Positions 5,531 through 6,497 of a DNA stretch of 6,497 bases are shown piece by piece. This DNA comes from an uncultured Gemmatimonadota bacterium. GTDB lineage: Bacteria > Gemmatimonadota > Gemmatimonadetes > Gemmatimonadales > GWC2-71-9. The DNA lies in NCBI GenBank assembly GCA_937961295.1, contig CALGOK010000002.1:1-6497 (forward strand). Reading direction: 5' to 3'. The position numbers and the translations under genes were made by a program. Numbering within the stretch: the first letter of the stretch is position 1; each line of letters begins with the position of its first letter. The notes under the pieces are model-generated. The model saw only the letters and a program-made list of their open reading frames with translations. It was not told the DNA's origin and made no database searches.

Positions 5531-6497
5531 CAGCGCCACTCCTCGATGACACGCTCGCTCACGTCGGGCCACGTCTCGATCATCTTCTCGCGCGAGCGAA
5601 GCGCACCGCTCCCCGGCGCCAGCAGGCCGCTGCCGCGGCGCGGCGTCCGCGTCGCCTCCTCGGGCTCGCCGTCGAGCAGCCGGCGCGCGGTGGGCGCCGA
5701 GAGCGGGACGGCCCGCTGGTCCGCCGCGGCCGTCACGCGCTGGACCAGCTGCTGCAGCTCGCGCAAGGATCCCGTGGGCCGCGAGGCGAAGAAGTCGACC
5801 AGGTCCGGATCGACCGCGGCCGAGCCGAGCAGGCGCTCGACCTCGTGCACCCTGGCCTCGCGATCGGGAAGCCCGAGTTCCACCACGAGCCCCCCGGCGA
5901 GGCGCGTCGCCAGCCGGGGCTCGAATCCGGCCAGCTGCGCGGGCGGCACCCGCGCCGTGAAGGCCATCTGCCGATTGGAGTCGAGCAGCAGGTTGTAGAG
6001 GAGGTAGAGTTCCTCCTGGCTGCGCTCCTTGCCGGCCAGCACGCCCACGTCGTCGATCAGCAGCGCGTCGACCCGGCGCAGCCGCTGGCGCCAGCGCGTC
6101 ACCGAGCCCTCGCCGAGGGCGGCCACCAGGCCTTCGACGAAGGTGCGGCCGTCGAGCACCGCCACGCGCGCGAGCCCGCTCGCCTTGAGCGCGTGGCCGA
6201 ACGCGTGCAGCAGGTGCGTCTTCCCCACCCCGGAGTGACCGACGATCACCAGCGGGTTGTAGCGCTGGCCGGGGGTCGCGGCGGCGCTCCGCATCGCCTC
6301 CACCGCCGTGCGCGACGTCGCGCCGACCGAGAAGATGTCGATCGTGTAGCGCGGCGACGGGCCGGGAAGCGGCGGCCCCGCCTCGCGCGCGTCGGCGACC
6401 AGCTGGCGCGCCTCCGCGAGCCGGTCGGGATCGTGCAGCACCGCGCCGGCGCGCCGCCCCGGCGCCACCCCCGCGACATCCCGCTGCAGCCCGCGCC
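5530..6497 (-). CDS. DnaA-type AAA+ ATPase lacking the DNA-binding domain (N-terminus beyond window)
   Basis: A paralogue of the DnaA ATPase core. Numbered from a GTG at 6468, it has the DnaA entry motif RYTIDIFSVG (40-49) and YNPLVIVG, then Walker A GHSGVGKT (77-84). A DnaA-like initiator-specific region follows (TFVEGLVAAL), then Walker B LLIDD (136-140) and GKERSQEELYLLYN. The box VII arginine is probably Arg189 in PRLATRL, and the sensor II Arg236 lies in GSLRELQQL. The sequence then diverges. There is no domain IV helix-turn-helix, only a Pro/Gly/Arg linker and a charged, Trp-containing tail at 291-312. Loss of domain IV argues against replication initiation by origin binding, so a regulatory or scaffolding ATPase is inferred. 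The frame stays open from 6468 to the window edge (RGLQRDVAG), so the GTG may be internal and the gene longer. Hda-type regulators also lack domain IV, but this protein keeps more of the DnaA core. Its stop overlaps the next start as TGATG. Confidence 0.88.
   Translation of the reverse strand, partial: RGLQRDVAGVAPGRRAGAVLHDPDRLAEARQLVADAREAGPPLPGPSPRYTIDIFSVGATSRTAVEAMRSAAATPGQRYNPLVIVGHSGVGKTHLLHAFGHALKASGLARVAVLDGRTFVEGLVAALGEGSVTRWRQRLRRVDALLIDDVGVLAGKERSQEELYLLYNLLLDSNRQMAFTARVPPAQLAGFEPRLATRLAGGLVVELGLPDREARVHEVERLLGSAAVDPDLVDFFASRPTGSLRELQQLVQRVTAAADQRAVPLSAPTARRLLDGEPEEATRTPRRGSGLLAPGSGALRSREKMIETWPDVSERVIEEWR
5539..5544 (-). promoter_or_regulatory. Shine-Dalgarno site for the PATAN-TPR gene
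   Basis: GAGGAG on the minus strand lies 8 nt before the ATG at 5530 and within the last codons of the DnaA-like gene (Glu-Glu-Trp-Arg). It selects MAIKG as the protein start, which is also where the DUF4388 signature begins. Confidence 0.7.

Noticed and set aside
3932..5998. 688-aa open frame on the plus strand
   Set aside because: It is antisense to two strongly supported genes with clear domains. Its product is rich in Arg, Gly, His and Leu with no recognisable motif, as expected from the reverse frame of GC-rich coding DNA.
1..6497. CRISPR arrays, insertion sequences, integrases or attachment sites
   Set aside because: No regularly spaced repeats, terminal inverted repeats or recombinase genes were seen. 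The tRNA genes have no visible duplicated 3' ends within the window.

Overview
The window is GC-rich and tightly packed. Every gene I accept lies on the minus strand, so the text below reads from high to low coordinates. Codon use, the families present and the style of the secreted TPR protein suggest a high-GC soil or aquatic bacterium. Gemmatimonadota is my best guess and Myxococcota-like lineages are possible, but nothing in the window fixes the taxonomy.

Layout, 6497 down to 1943: this looks like one operon of five genes. It starts with a DnaA-type AAA+ ATPase without a DNA-binding domain, whose N-terminus lies beyond the window edge. Next comes a protein with a DUF4388 (PATAN) domain, a winged-helix-like segment and TPRs. 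A smaller TPR protein with a predicted helical N-terminus follows, then an HExxH metallopeptidase of the peptidase MA type with a C-terminal membrane anchor, and last a 63-residue two-helix membrane protein. The first three junctions overlap (TGATG, GTGA and an apparent CTGA), and the fourth gap is 11 nt, so cotranscription and translational coupling are likely.

Layout, 1930 down to 1: a complete tRNA-Val(TAC) gene starts only 12 nt after the last operon gene. It is followed by a secreted 571-residue TPR lipoprotein-free export protein, then a strong GC hairpin that probably acts as its terminator. The first 23 nt of a second tRNA gene run off the left edge.

How the genes may work together (inference): the cytosolic DnaA-like ATPase, the PATAN-TPR adaptor and the second TPR protein could form a signalling or scaffolding complex. 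The coupled membrane-anchored metallopeptidase and small membrane protein would give it an envelope output. PATAN domains are known from response-regulator and motility contexts, but no motility gene is visible here. The points most worth checking are the DnaA paralogue with its Trp/charge-rich tail and the missing canonical start of the metallopeptidase.
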